DNA of 62,233 nucleotides, taken from JAIQFL01 sp035295745. GTDB lineage: Bacteria > Acidobacteriota > Terriglobia > Bryobacterales > Bryobacteraceae. The stretch spans positions 1 to 62,233 of the forward strand of contig DATGIL010000035.1 of assembly GCA_035295745.1 (NCBI GenBank). Direction: 5' to 3'. The first letter of the stretch is position 1, and each line of letters starts with the position of its first letter. Shown here in pieces: positions 1-7,709 of the stretch. The notes beneath the pieces are model-generated. The model was not told where the DNA came from. It was given only the letters and a program-made list of their open reading frames with translations, and made no database searches. A program made the position numbers and the translations under genes.

Positions 1-138
1 CCCTGCGTTGCCCTATCCTCCGCCCGGCCCACCTATCTTATCGACGGAATCCCGGCTGGCTTGAGCCGGCACGTCCTAAACGCAAACAGTGTTACCAATC
101 ATGCCGGTCAACCTTGTTACCAATCATCCCGTCACCTC

Positions 139-181
139 AGAGACTCTTCTCGACGCTTTTTCGGACGCCCACCAAGTCTGC
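139..181. repeat. Dispersed ~42-nt repeat, copy 1
   Basis: This stretch begins AGAGACTCTTCTCGACGC and ends CCAAGTCTGC, and it recurs with a few changes at 11662-11702 between the hydrogenase large subunit and the NifU-like gene. It lies in the non-coding leader upstream of the redoxin gene. The rest of positions 1-267 holds no convincing gene; a TTACCAATCAT string occurs twice near 91 and 117. Confidence 0.6.
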
Positions 182-267
182 TGTTATGGTTCTCGGCCTA
201 TGGGCAGATCACCGATCGTCGCTATCCCACCTCGCCGATGCGCTAGAATCATTCGAAGGAGTTTTGT

Positions 268-1056
268 GTGAAACGGGGATGGAACTGGTCGATTTACGCC
301 GGCTTCGCACTGACACTCTTGGCTGCGTACAGTTACCTTTTCCTGTTCATTCGCTTTCCCATTACCCGCGATTTCCCGTGGGCCAACCTGCTCCTCTTCG
401 CGGTCGCTCTGTTCCTGCTTGGATCCGGATTGCATCGTGCCTACCGCCGTCCCGCGGAATATCGCGGGAAGATCAGCGGTGTAGTTTTGGGACTCCTGAG
501 CGTGCTGGTGGTCGGCCTTTTCTGCTTCGGCGCATTCTACGAGGCGCGCCGTCTCCCGCCGGCCGAGCGCGCCTTGGGCGTGGGCCAGCCCGCGCCTGAC
601 TTCACCCTCGCTGACGTCAACCATCAGATGGTAGAGCTTTCGCGCCTTCGCCAAGGCAAACGCGGCACGCTGCTGATCTTCTATCGCGGATACTGGTGAC
701 CCCTCTGCAACTCCGAGTTGCGGAGTTTCGAAAACCAGCTGCCCGAGTTCACTAGTCGCGGTGTCGACATCGTAGCCATCAGCGTGGACTCCCCGGAGGA
801 ATCGCGAAAGCTCGCGCAATCGCGCGGCTACACCTTTCCGATTCTCTCGGATCCGGATACTGTCGCCATTCGCGCCTATGGCGTGCTGCACCCGCACGCC
901 GGCGAGAATGGCCAGGACATTGCGCGTCCCGCCGAATTCCTGATCGATTCCTCGGGGACGATTCGCTGGGAGAACCTCACCGAAAACCTGTTGGCACGAC
1001 TCCGGCCCGAGACTTTTCTGCAGGTGCTGGACCACAACCCAGGACCTTCCCGGTAG
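268..1056 (+). CDS. Membrane-anchored AhpC/TSA-type redoxin, probable selenoprotein (TGA at 697-699)
   Basis: The frame runs from a GTG at 268 (GAAGGAG upstream) to 1056 and is interrupted only by TGA at 697-699. The N-terminal ~95 residues contain three hydrophobic segments, followed by a redoxin domain (GQPAPDFTLADV, then FYRGYW). The TGA sits exactly where family members carry the catalytic Cys: the read-through would be YW-U-PLCNSEL, giving a U-x-x-C motif with Sec at residue 144 of 262. The same frame then continues through a full thioredoxin-like fold (VAISVDSPEES, FPILSDPD, PAEFLIDSSGTIRW). A perfect hairpin lies just after the TGA. Likely role: thiol peroxidase or thiol:disulfide exchange at the membrane. 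Alternatives are a nonsense mutation or a base-call error. The Sec machinery is not visible in this window. Confidence 0.75.
703..725 (+). promoter_or_regulatory. Candidate bacterial SECIS hairpin
   Basis: CTCTGCAAC (703-711) pairs with GTTGCGGAG (717-725) over nine base pairs, including one G-T, around the loop TCCGA. It starts three bases after the in-frame TGA at 697-699, inside the coding sequence, where bacterial SECIS elements lie. The loop has a G, but not in its first two positions and it is slightly closer to the TGA than in classical examples, so the call is tentative. Confidence 0.5.
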
Positions 1057-1078
1057 GTTGCGCCTGTTCCGGCGGCCG

Positions 1079-1110
1079 CCAACCCCTAACCGCTAACCCC
1101 CAACCCCTGC
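1079..1110. repeat. C-rich telomere-like tract
   Basis: Short runs of CCAACCCC, CTAACC and CCCCCAACCCC sit between the redoxin stop and the tryptophanase start. The same kind of tract recurs near 35631, 46880 and 50930. On the opposite strand it is a G-run sequence that could form a quadruplex. Confidence 0.5.
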
Positions 1111-1124
1111 TTTAATGGTGCTAC

Positions 1125-2471
1125 GTGCACACCATCATCGAGCCCTTTCGCATCAAAAGCGTGGAGCCGCTGCGCCAGACCACGCCGGAGGAGCGCCAGC
1201 AATTCCTCGAACAGGCGGGATATAACCTGTTCCTCATCGCTGCTCGCGATATCCTGATCGACCTCCTTACCGACTCCGGCACCAGCGCCATGTCCAACGG
1301 CCAGTGGGCCGCCATGATGCGCGGCGACGAGTCCTATGCGGGCAGCGAGAGCTTCTTCCGCCTCAAGAGCGTGGCCGATGAGCTCACCGGCTTCCGCCAC
1401 ATGGTCCCCACGCATCAAGGGCGCGCGGCTGAACGCATCCTGTTCACCGTGATGTGCAAGCCCGGCCACGTCGTGCCGAACAACACGCACTTCGACACCA
1501 CGCGCGCAAATGTCGAGTTCACGGGAGCGCGCGCCGTCGATCTGCCCCTGCCCGAAGCAGCCGACACTCAGGCACGCCTCGATTTCAAAGGCAATATGGA
1601 TACGGCCGCCCTGGAGGCATTGATCGCTTCCGAAGGCGCCGCGCGAATTCCGCTCGTCATGTTGACTGTCACCAACAACTCGGGCGGAGGCCAGCCCGTC
1701 TCGATGGCCAATATCGAAGAGGTGAAGCGCATCTGCTCACGCCGCGGAATTCCGCTTTATCTGGATGCCTGCCGTTTCGCCGAAAATGCCTGGTTCATCC
1801 GCGAGCGCGAGCCCGGATACGCCGATTGGACGCCGAAGCGCATCGCACAGAAGATGTTTTCGCTGGCCGATGGCTGCACCTTTTCCGCTAAGAAAGACGC
1901 CTTCGCCAACATTGGCGGGTTTCTCTGCAGCAATGACGACCGTGTCGCCTGGCAGGAGACCAATCTGCTGATTCTAACTGAGGGCTTCCCCACCTACGGT
2001 GGACTCGCCGGCCGCGACCTCGACGCGATCGCCACTGGACTCGAAGAGATCCTCGACCCCGACTATCTTCGCTACCGCATCGTCTCGACGGGGTACCTCG
2101 GCCGTCACATCGCCGATCGGGGCGTACCCATCGTCGAACCCCCCGGTGGCCACGCCATTTATATCGATGCCGCGCGCATGCTGCCGCACATTCCACCGCA
2201 CCAGTTTCCCGGACAGGCGCTCGCCGTCGAACTTTACCGGCATGCCGGCATTCGCTCCGTGGAAATCGGTTCGGTGATGTTCGGGGCCGCCGCCCGCCAC
2301 GAACTTCTGCGCCTCGCGATCCCGCGCCGAGTGTATACGCAGAGTCACATCGACTACGTGGTGGAGGCGATCCTGGAAGTCAATGCCCGCAAGGAGCAGA
2401 TTCGCGGCCTGCAGATCGTAGAAGAGCCTCCTTTCCTGCGGCACTTCAGCGCTCGTTTTCGCCCGCTATAA
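1125..2471 (+). CDS. tnaA: Tryptophanase-like PLP beta-eliminating lyase
   Basis: A 448-residue beta-eliminating lyase of the tryptophanase/tyrosine phenol-lyase family, fold type I. The PLP lysine is in TFSAKKDAFANIGGF, the cofactor Asp/Arg pair in LYLDACRFAENAW, and NNSGGGQPVSMAN is the family signature. Overall similarity reads close to both subfamilies, so specificity was judged on two sites: HFDTTR has Asp where tyrosine phenol-lyases have Thr, and SVEIGS has Ile where they have the substrate-binding Arg. Both favour tryptophan cleavage to indole, pyruvate and ammonia. The start is GTG at 1125; no strong Shine-Dalgarno sequence is visible. It stands alone, without a TnaB-type permease. 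Family certain, substrate fairly likely. Confidence 0.85.
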   Translation: MHTIIEPFRIKSVEPLRQTTPEERQQFLEQAGYNLFLIAARDILIDLLTDSGTSAMSNGQWAAMMRGDESYAGSESFFRLKSVADELTGFRHMVPTHQGRAAERILFTVMCKPGHVVPNNTHFDTTRANVEFTGARAVDLPLPEAADTQARLDFKGNMDTAALEALIASEGAARIPLVMLTVTNNSGGGQPVSMANIEEVKRICSRRGIPLYLDACRFAENAWFIREREPGYADWTPKRIAQKMFSLADGCTFSAKKDAFANIGGFLCSNDDRVAWQETNLLILTEGFPTYGGLAGRDLDAIATGLEEILDPDYLRYRIVSTGYLGRHIADRGVPIVEPPGGHAIYIDAARMLPHIPPHQFPGQALAVELYRHAGIRSVEIGSVMFGAAARHELLRLAIPRRVYTQSHIDYVVEAILEVNARKEQIRGLQIVEEPPFLRHFSARFRPL

Positions 2472-2481
2472 TATCAGCGGG
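2462..2481 (+). promoter_or_regulatory. Hairpin over the tnaA stop with embedded TATAAT
   Basis: CCCGCT (2462-2467) and AGCGGG (2476-2481) are perfect inverted arms around an AT-rich loop that contains the tnaA stop codon. TATAAT at 2466-2471 could also serve as the -10 of the next gene (start 2525). The 11-mer CCCGCTATAAT recurs at 3880-3890 before the FmdE-like gene. No T-run follows, so it is not a classical terminator. Confidence 0.35.
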
Positions 2482-2524
2482 TGATAGATCGCCGGTCGAA
2501 TCGGCAACAATCGAGGGTAACCTC

Positions 2525-3871
2525 ATGGTGTCCTTCACGTGCAACGTTTGCGGCACCTTTAATCAGATCGAAAACTTCGCAACCGAGCCGGCCAGTTGTG
2601 TCTGCGGGTCCAATGTCCGCATCCGCGCGAGTATCCATCTGCTCTCCCTGGAACTATTCGGACAGTCCCTGGCGCTCACCGAGTTTCCAGTCCTGAAGTC
2701 AATCCGGGCGTTCGGCATGACCGACCATGAGTGCTATGCGACTCTCTTAGCGGAAAAGTTCAGCTACACGAATACCTACTACGATCGCGAGCCGCGCCTG
2801 GACATTACGGAGAGCCATCCACATCTGGCCGGCGAGTATGACTTTATCATTTCCGCGGAGGTATTCGAGCACATCGTGCCACCCGTGGAAGCGGCGTTCG
2901 CCGAGATCCACCGCCTGCTGAAGCCGCATGGCTTTCTCGTAGCGACCGTGCCCTGCCCGCCCGGAGGCGCGATGCGGGAGCACTTTCCAGAGTTACACCA
3001 ATACCGCATCGTTCCACTGGGAGATGCCGCCATATTAGTCAATCGCCGCCGCGACGGCAGCCTGGAGATGTATGAGGAGCCGGTCTTTCATGAAGGCCAT
3101 GGACTCACCCTTGAAATGCGGCACTTTGATACGTGCGAACTGATCCGGCGGCTGAAGTCATCCGGTTTTAACGACGTCCATTTGTTACCCCAGGATGACG
3201 TTCCCGATCTGGGGATTCTTTTCGATTACGATGTTTCCCAACCGTTGATCGCGCGCAAACAGGAGTTCGTCCTGGACCGGGTCGCGCGCAACGAAATGAT
3301 GGGACTGTGGCGCAGCGCCAGAGCACAGTTGGGTCACGAACGCCGGCGTGTAGAACAGTTGGAGCGCCAACTCCGTTCCGCCGCGGGCTCCCGTTGGATC
3401 CAGCTTGGAAATCGTTTCGGACTGGGCCCCCGGTTTTCTCACGGTACGCAAATCAGCTCCGATCTTCCTCTGAAGTTCGACGCTGCGGGTCCTCTCGCCT
3501 CGTCGTGCCTCGGCCCCGAGTGGTACCCGCCCGAAGGAGATCACCGCTGGATGCCGCCCTGCGCCACTCTGCGCTTGCGAGGGCCGGCTAATCGGACGCA
3601 GCAACTGTACCTACAAGGGTATTATCCGAGCGATCGCTTATCCGATGGTCCTGTCATGGTGAGGTTAGCTGTCAATGACCGTGCCCTCGCACCCGTGCCG
3701 ATTGTACCGGACCCGAAGGGCAGCAACGCATTTGAATTGATCGTCCGGCCGCCGGTGGAAGCGGTGGGCCTGCCCGAACTACAACTCGCCATCCAGGTCA
3801 ATCGGACTCTATCCCTGCCCTCCGACCCACGCCCGCTCGGCCTGGCCTTCGGTGTGTTCGAACTGCGTTGA
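2525..3871 (+). CDS. Zinc-ribbon SAM-dependent methyltransferase with C-terminal accessory domain
   Basis: A 448-residue protein. Residues 1-35 form a zinc ribbon (CNVCG and CVCG pairs). A class I methyltransferase core follows, with DFIISAEVFEHI and a strand/loop HRLLKPHGFLVATVPCPPG typical of Methyltransf_11/23 enzymes. Residues around 255-295 are charged and probably helical (a short coiled coil), and the last ~150 residues look like a beta-rich domain. This layout resembles methyltransferases of surface-glycan or glycosyltransferase clusters, but no such genes are adjacent, so the substrate is unknown. GAGGGTAA lies just before the ATG. It ends 54 bases before the FmdE-like gene. Confidence 0.7.
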   Translation: MVSFTCNVCGTFNQIENFATEPASCVCGSNVRIRASIHLLSLELFGQSLALTEFPVLKSIRAFGMTDHECYATLLAEKFSYTNTYYDREPRLDITESHPHLAGEYDFIISAEVFEHIVPPVEAAFAEIHRLLKPHGFLVATVPCPPGGAMREHFPELHQYRIVPLGDAAILVNRRRDGSLEMYEEPVFHEGHGLTLEMRHFDTCELIRRLKSSGFNDVHLLPQDDVPDLGILFDYDVSQPLIARKQEFVLDRVARNEMMGLWRSARAQLGHERRRVEQLERQLRSAAGSRWIQLGNRFGLGPRFSHGTQISSDLPLKFDAAGPLASSCLGPEWYPPEGDHRWMPPCATLRLRGPANRTQQLYLQGYYPSDRLSDGPVMVRLAVNDRALAPVPIVPDPKGSNAFELIVRPPVEAVGLPELQLAIQVNRTLSLPSDPRPLGLAFGVFELR

Positions 3872-3883
3872 CTCCTATCCCGC

Positions 3884-3920
3884 TATAATTGTGTCTGTAG
3901 ACGCGAGACCCATCGCGTCT
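3884..3920 (+). promoter_or_regulatory. Perfect -10 followed by a 5'-end hairpin
   Basis: TATAAT at 3884-3889 matches the -10 consensus; the -35 is poor. About ten bases later AGACGCGA (3899-3906) and TCGCGTCT (3913-3920) form a perfect eight-pair stem with loop GACCCA, ending five bases before the ATG at 3926. A transcript from this promoter would begin with the hairpin, which could protect the RNA or limit ribosome access. Confidence 0.45.
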
Positions 3921-3925
3921 CCTCC

Positions 3926-4513
3926 ATGCCCCTCCGATCCCTTCCCGAATACGAAGCCCTCGCCGCAGAAACCCACGGCCACCTGTGCGCCGGCCAGATT
4001 CTCGGCCTGCGCATGGCAATCTACGGCGTCAATCTTCTCGGACTCGAAGATCCCACTGGCGGCGATCGCAAACGCCTGGTCACTTACGTCGAGATCGATC
4101 GTTGCGCTACCGATGCCATTCCCATCGTCACCGGCTGCCGTCTGGGCAAGCGCGCCCTGAAGTTCCGTGACTTCGGCAAGGTCGCTGCGACGTTCTGCGA
4201 CCTGCGCGGCGAACGGGCCGTCCGCGTGGTCGCGCTCGAAAGCGCCAAACAGCGGGCGCAGGAACTGTATCCCGAGATCGTCAATCGCAATCAGCAGCAA
4301 ATGCGTGCATACCGTGAAATGCCCGACGCCGAACTCTTCGACCATCGTTGGGTGCGGGTCTCCATCGGGCCCGAAGATCTGCCCGGGTATAAGGCCGCGC
4401 GCGTCGTCTGCGCCGAGTGCGGGGAGGGCATCAACTTCAAGCGCGAGATCCTACAGAATGGCCGCACCTTGTGCCGATCGTGCGCCGGCGAGCGCTACTA
4501 CACGCCTCTCTGA
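3926..4513 (+). CDS. FmdE-family protein with C-terminal zinc finger
   Basis: A 195-residue protein of the FmdE family, named after a subunit of tungsten/molybdenum formylmethanofuran dehydrogenase. The signature HGHLCAGQILGLRMA lies near residue 17, the middle has RCATDAIPIVTGC, and the end carries CAECG and CRSC pairs forming a treble-clef-like zinc site. No other formylmethanofuran genes are near. Stand-alone members in bacteria are thought to relate to molybdopterin enzymes or metal handling, but no function is proven. Its TGA overlaps the ATG of thiE by one base (TGATG), so the two are translationally coupled. Confidence 0.8.
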   Translation: MPLRSLPEYEALAAETHGHLCAGQILGLRMAIYGVNLLGLEDPTGGDRKRLVTYVEIDRCATDAIPIVTGCRLGKRALKFRDFGKVAATFCDLRGERAVRVVALESAKQRAQELYPEIVNRNQQQMRAYREMPDAELFDHRWVRVSIGPEDLPGYKAARVVCAECGEGINFKREILQNGRTLCRSCAGERYYTPL

Positions 4514-5082
4514 TGCTGCGCTACTACATCACAGACCGGCACGCCGCCGGTGGTATCGCGCCGCTCCTGGCCTGCGTCACGCGCGCTCTTCAGGAGGGCG
4601 TGGATCTGATCCAACTCCGCGAGAAAGATCTTCCCGCGCGCGATCTTTGCGGCCTCGCACGACAGATACTGGGGTTGCCCAACATGCATGGCACGCGCAT
4701 TCTGATCAACTCGCGGGTGGACGTCGCTCTGGCCGCCGGCGCCCACGGCGTCCATCTTCCCTCTCACTCCATCTCGCCTGGCATCTTGCGCCAGATCGTG
4801 CCGCCTGGTTTTCAGATCGGCGTGTCGACCCATTCCATCGCCGAGCTCACACGTGCCGAGAAGGAAGGAGCAGATTTCGCGGTCTACGGGCCGGTTTTTT
4901 ACACCGCTTCCAAGTCCGCTTTCGGTGCTCCACAAGGCCTCGACCGGCTGCGGGAAGCAACCACTCAAGTTAGAATTCCAGTTATTGCCTTAGGTGGTAT
5001 TACCAGAAAGAACATTGCGGATTGTTTAACTTGCGGAGCCGCGGGAATCGCTGGAATTTCCCTATTTCAATCCGTCAAATAG
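4513..5082 (+). CDS. thiE: Thiamine phosphate synthase
   Basis: A 189-residue TIM-barrel enzyme joining hydroxymethylpyrimidine pyrophosphate and thiazole phosphate. It carries YYITDRH at the start, DLIQLREKDLPARDL, LINSRVDVALAAGAHGVHLP, GPVFYTASKSAFGAPQGL and IPVIALGGI, all family motifs. The ATG at 4513 was chosen over an upstream in-frame ATG because homology starts there and it overlaps the FmdE stop by one base. It is slightly short for ThiE, so a TenI-type role cannot be excluded. No other thi genes are nearby. CTATTT/AAATAG arms around 5062-5082 form a weak terminal hairpin. Confidence 0.85.
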   Translation: MLRYYITDRHAAGGIAPLLACVTRALQEGVDLIQLREKDLPARDLCGLARQILGLPNMHGTRILINSRVDVALAAGAHGVHLPSHSISPGILRQIVPPGFQIGVSTHSIAELTRAEKEGADFAVYGPVFYTASKSAFGAPQGLDRLREATTQVRIPVIALGGITRKNIADCLTCGAAGIAGISLFQSVK

Positions 5083-5187
5083 GAATAGAGAACGCCTGGG
5101 CATGTTGTAGAATGTGAGCGGAGGCAGGCCCAAGTCAGTCACTGCAGGGTTGCAGGACAAAGAGTCGGCCTGGCGCTTACAGCGAAA

Positions 5188-6153
5188 ATGGACGTCCTGT
5201 GGCTGACGGCCGGGCTGGGTTGTGATGGCGAAACTATCTCCATTACAGCTGCCATGCAGCCGAGTTTGGACGAACTTCGATTCGGCGCTCTCCCCTCGGC
5301 GCCCGCCATCCGTTTTCACAACCAGGTGCTGGACTACAACAACGGCGACGACTTTCTGGTTCCCTTCCACGATGCCGCCGAAGGCAAATTAAATCCCTTT
5401 ATCCTCGTAGTCGAAGGATCGATCCCCAACGAGACCAACAAACGGGAAGGGTATTGGGCAACCTTCGGCACCGATCGTGAGACCGGGCAACCCATTCTGA
5501 CTTGCGACTGGATCGACCGTCTCGCGCCCAACGCCTGGGCAGTGGTCGCGGCCGGGACTTGCGCCACTTACGGCGGTATTCACGCCATGGAAGGCAATCC
5601 CACGGGAGCCATGGGGCTTCCCGACTATCTCGGGTGGAAATGGAAGTCGAGCGCCGGAATTCCGATTGTGTGCATCCCCGGCTGTCCCACCCAGCCGGAT
5701 AACATGACGGAGACCCTGCTGTATCTCTTGCATCATTGGGCGGGACGTGCTCCCATGATCCCGCTGGATGACGCGCTCCGTCCCACCTGGCTCTTTGGCG
5801 AAACGGTTCACGAAGGCTGCGACCGCGGCGGTTATTACGAGCAGGCCGAATTCGCCGAGCAGTATGGCTCGCGCCAGTGCATCGTCAAACTCGGGTGCTG
5901 GGGTCCGGTGGTGCAATGCAATGTGGGCAAGCGCGGCTGGATGAACGGCATCGGCGGATGCCCCAACGTGGGTGGGATCTGCATCGGCTGCACGATGCCG
6001 GGCTTTCCCGACAAGTTCATGCCGTTCATGAACCAGCCTCCCGGTTCGCTCCTTTCGTCGAACGCGGTCTCCACTTACGGCCGCGCCATCCACGCTCTGC
6101 GGCGCTTCACCCAGGCATCTCTGAATAAGGAGCCTTCCTGGCGCCATCGGTAA
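5188..6153 (+). CDS. Orphan [NiFe]-hydrogenase small subunit (group 1h/5 type) next to a sensor kinase
   Basis: A 321-residue paralogue of the small subunit at 8718, with no large subunit beside it. It keeps the cysteine frame of the family (GTCATYGG, IPGCPTQPDN, CIVKLGCWGPVV, GGCPNVGGICIGC), so three iron-sulfur clusters look possible. At the proximal-cluster site it reads GLGCDGE, with Glu15 where copy 2 and the Ralstonia actinobacterial-type enzyme have Asp. It lacks a Tat signal and most of the ~20-residue N-terminal extension of copy 2. The frame is open upstream to 5089 but offers no ATG or GTG, so ATG 5188 is used; the ribosome site is weak. Its stop is two bases before the kinase start, so the two are probably co-translated. 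Confidence 0.85.
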   Translation: MDVLWLTAGLGCDGETISITAAMQPSLDELRFGALPSAPAIRFHNQVLDYNNGDDFLVPFHDAAEGKLNPFILVVEGSIPNETNKREGYWATFGTDRETGQPILTCDWIDRLAPNAWAVVAAGTCATYGGIHAMEGNPTGAMGLPDYLGWKWKSSAGIPIVCIPGCPTQPDNMTETLLYLLHHWAGRAPMIPLDDALRPTWLFGETVHEGCDRGGYYEQAEFAEQYGSRQCIVKLGCWGPVVQCNVGKRGWMNGIGGCPNVGGICIGCTMPGFPDKFMPFMNQPPGSLLSSNAVSTYGRAIHALRRFTQASLNKEPSWRHR

Positions 6154-6155
6154 TC

Positions 6156-7709
6156 ATGCGCGAAGAATCGCCACACTCGGTTTTGGAGGGCCTGGACCTC
6201 CCGCAGGCGGAGAAGGCTCTGCTCGATCTGGCCGAGGTCTTCCTCAATACCTCGGGCGAAGTCAACGAAAACGCGAGCGATGGCGACGATAGCCCCAACA
6301 TCGAGACCCAGTACCGGACGCTGGTCGAACAGATCCCGGCTGTGGTTTTCATGGTGTATCTCGATCGCGGCGCGGGGGAAGCGTACATCAGCCCCCACAT
6401 CGAGTCGACGCTCGGATTCTCACGCGAGGAGTGGTTGGAAGATCCGGTTCGCTGGTACGAACGGATTCATCCTGACGATAAATCGCGCTGGAGTTCGGAA
6501 GCGGCCGAGATGTTTCTCTCCGGCGGCGCCTTGCACTCGGTCTATCGCGTGCTCGCGCGCGATGGCCACGTCGTCTCCTTTCATTGCGACGCCCGCATGG
6601 TCCGGCGCAAGGACGGCCGGCCCTGGTTCATTCATGGGGTCGCTTTCGATATCACCGATCTCAAACGCGCGGAAGCCGCTCTGCAAGAGGAGCGCAATTT
6701 CGCCTCCGCCGTACTCGATACCGTCGGCGCGTTGGTGCTGGTCGTCAATCCGCGCGGCAAGATCGTCCGCTTCAATCACGCCTGTGAACGCTCCACCGGC
6801 TATGCGTCGAGTGAGGCGATCGGAAAGCAACTCTGGGACCTGCTGGTTGTCCCGGAGGAGATCTCGCGTATCCGCGAGACATTCGAACAATTGCGCTCGG
6901 GCCTGGCGTCGGGCACCTTCGAAAGCACCTGGACCGCACGGAACGGAACCACTCGCGAGATCTCCTGGTCGAGCACCACGTTGACGGGCGAGCGCGGGGC
7001 TCTGGAGTATCTGATCCTGACTGGGATCGACGTCACCGAAACCAACCGGATGGAGCGTAGGGTCCTGGAGATCAGCGGCCGCGAACAGAAGCGCATCGGC
7101 CGCGATCTGCACGACGGGTTGGGGCAGCACCTGACCGGCGTCGCCTTCATGAGCAAAGTGCTCCAGCAGAAACTGCTGGAAAAGGACCTGCCAGAAGCGC
7201 AAGACGCTGCCAAGATCCTGCTGCTCGTCAACGAGGCGATCAACAAAACACGTGAGCTCTCGCGGGGCCTGTTGCCCGTGCTGTCGGACGCGCGCGGGCT
7301 GATGTCGGCGCTGGGACGGATGGCGATGGAAGTGGAAGATGTTTTCCAGGTTTCCTGCGCGGTCGAGTACGACGCGCCAGTTCTGGCGCGCGATGTGGAG
7401 TTCGCCACGCACCTGTATCACATCGCGCAGGAGGCGGTGAACAATGCGTTGCGTCACGGGCGTCCGCGGCATATTGCGATCCGTTTAGGCGGCGGCGAAC
7501 GTTCTTATCTCTGCGTGGAAGACGACGGCGTGGGGTTTCGTGAATCGTGGCCACCCGCGCCACGCGCTCAGGGCATGGGCCTGCTGATCATGGGATATCG
7601 CGCCAAGATGATCGGCGCTGCACTGGAAGTCCGACCCAAATTAAGCGGAGGGACTTCGGTTTGTTGTACGTTTCCCTCGGGAAACCTGGAACTCGAGGAG
7701 GGTTTATGA
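6156..7709 (+). CDS. PAS-PAS sensor histidine kinase, NarL/HisKA_3 type
   Basis: A 517-residue kinase with no membrane segment, so probably cytoplasmic. Two PAS domains occupy about residues 50-175 (GVAFDITDLKRAE end) and 180-300 (TGIDVTETNRME end). The dimerisation domain carries DLHDGLGQHLTG with His319 as phospho-acceptor. The ATPase domain shows AVNNALRHG, EDDGVGF and GMGLLIM. It begins two bases after the orphan hydrogenase small subunit and overlaps the regulator by four bases (ATGA). In regulatory hydrogenases, PAS kinases such as HoxJ/HupT receive the signal from a H2-binding hydrogenase. Sensing through the neighbouring small subunit is an inference from position. Confidence 0.9.
   Translation: MREESPHSVLEGLDLPQAEKALLDLAEVFLNTSGEVNENASDGDDSPNIETQYRTLVEQIPAVVFMVYLDRGAGEAYISPHIESTLGFSREEWLEDPVRWYERIHPDDKSRWSSEAAEMFLSGGALHSVYRVLARDGHVVSFHCDARMVRRKDGRPWFIHGVAFDITDLKRAEAALQEERNFASAVLDTVGALVLVVNPRGKIVRFNHACERSTGYASSEAIGKQLWDLLVVPEEISRIRETFEQLRSGLASGTFESTWTARNGTTREISWSSTTLTGERGALEYLILTGIDVTETNRMERRVLEISGREQKRIGRDLHDGLGQHLTGVAFMSKVLQQKLLEKDLPEAQDAAKILLLVNEAINKTRELSRGLLPVLSDARGLMSALGRMAMEVEDVFQVSCAVEYDAPVLARDVEFATHLYHIAQEAVNNALRHGRPRHIAIRLGGGERSYLCVEDDGVGFRESWPPAPRAQGMGLLIMGYRAKMIGAALEVRPKLSGGTSVCCTFPSGNLELEEGL

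Noticed and set aside
184..1035. A 283-residue frame antisense to the redoxin gene
   Set aside because: It covers the redoxin without any recognisable domain, whereas the + strand has the redoxin motifs on both sides of the TGA.
5089..5187. N-terminal extension of the orphan hydrogenase small subunit
   Set aside because: The frame is open but contains no ATG or GTG, and its translation does not resemble the N-terminus of the paired subunit.
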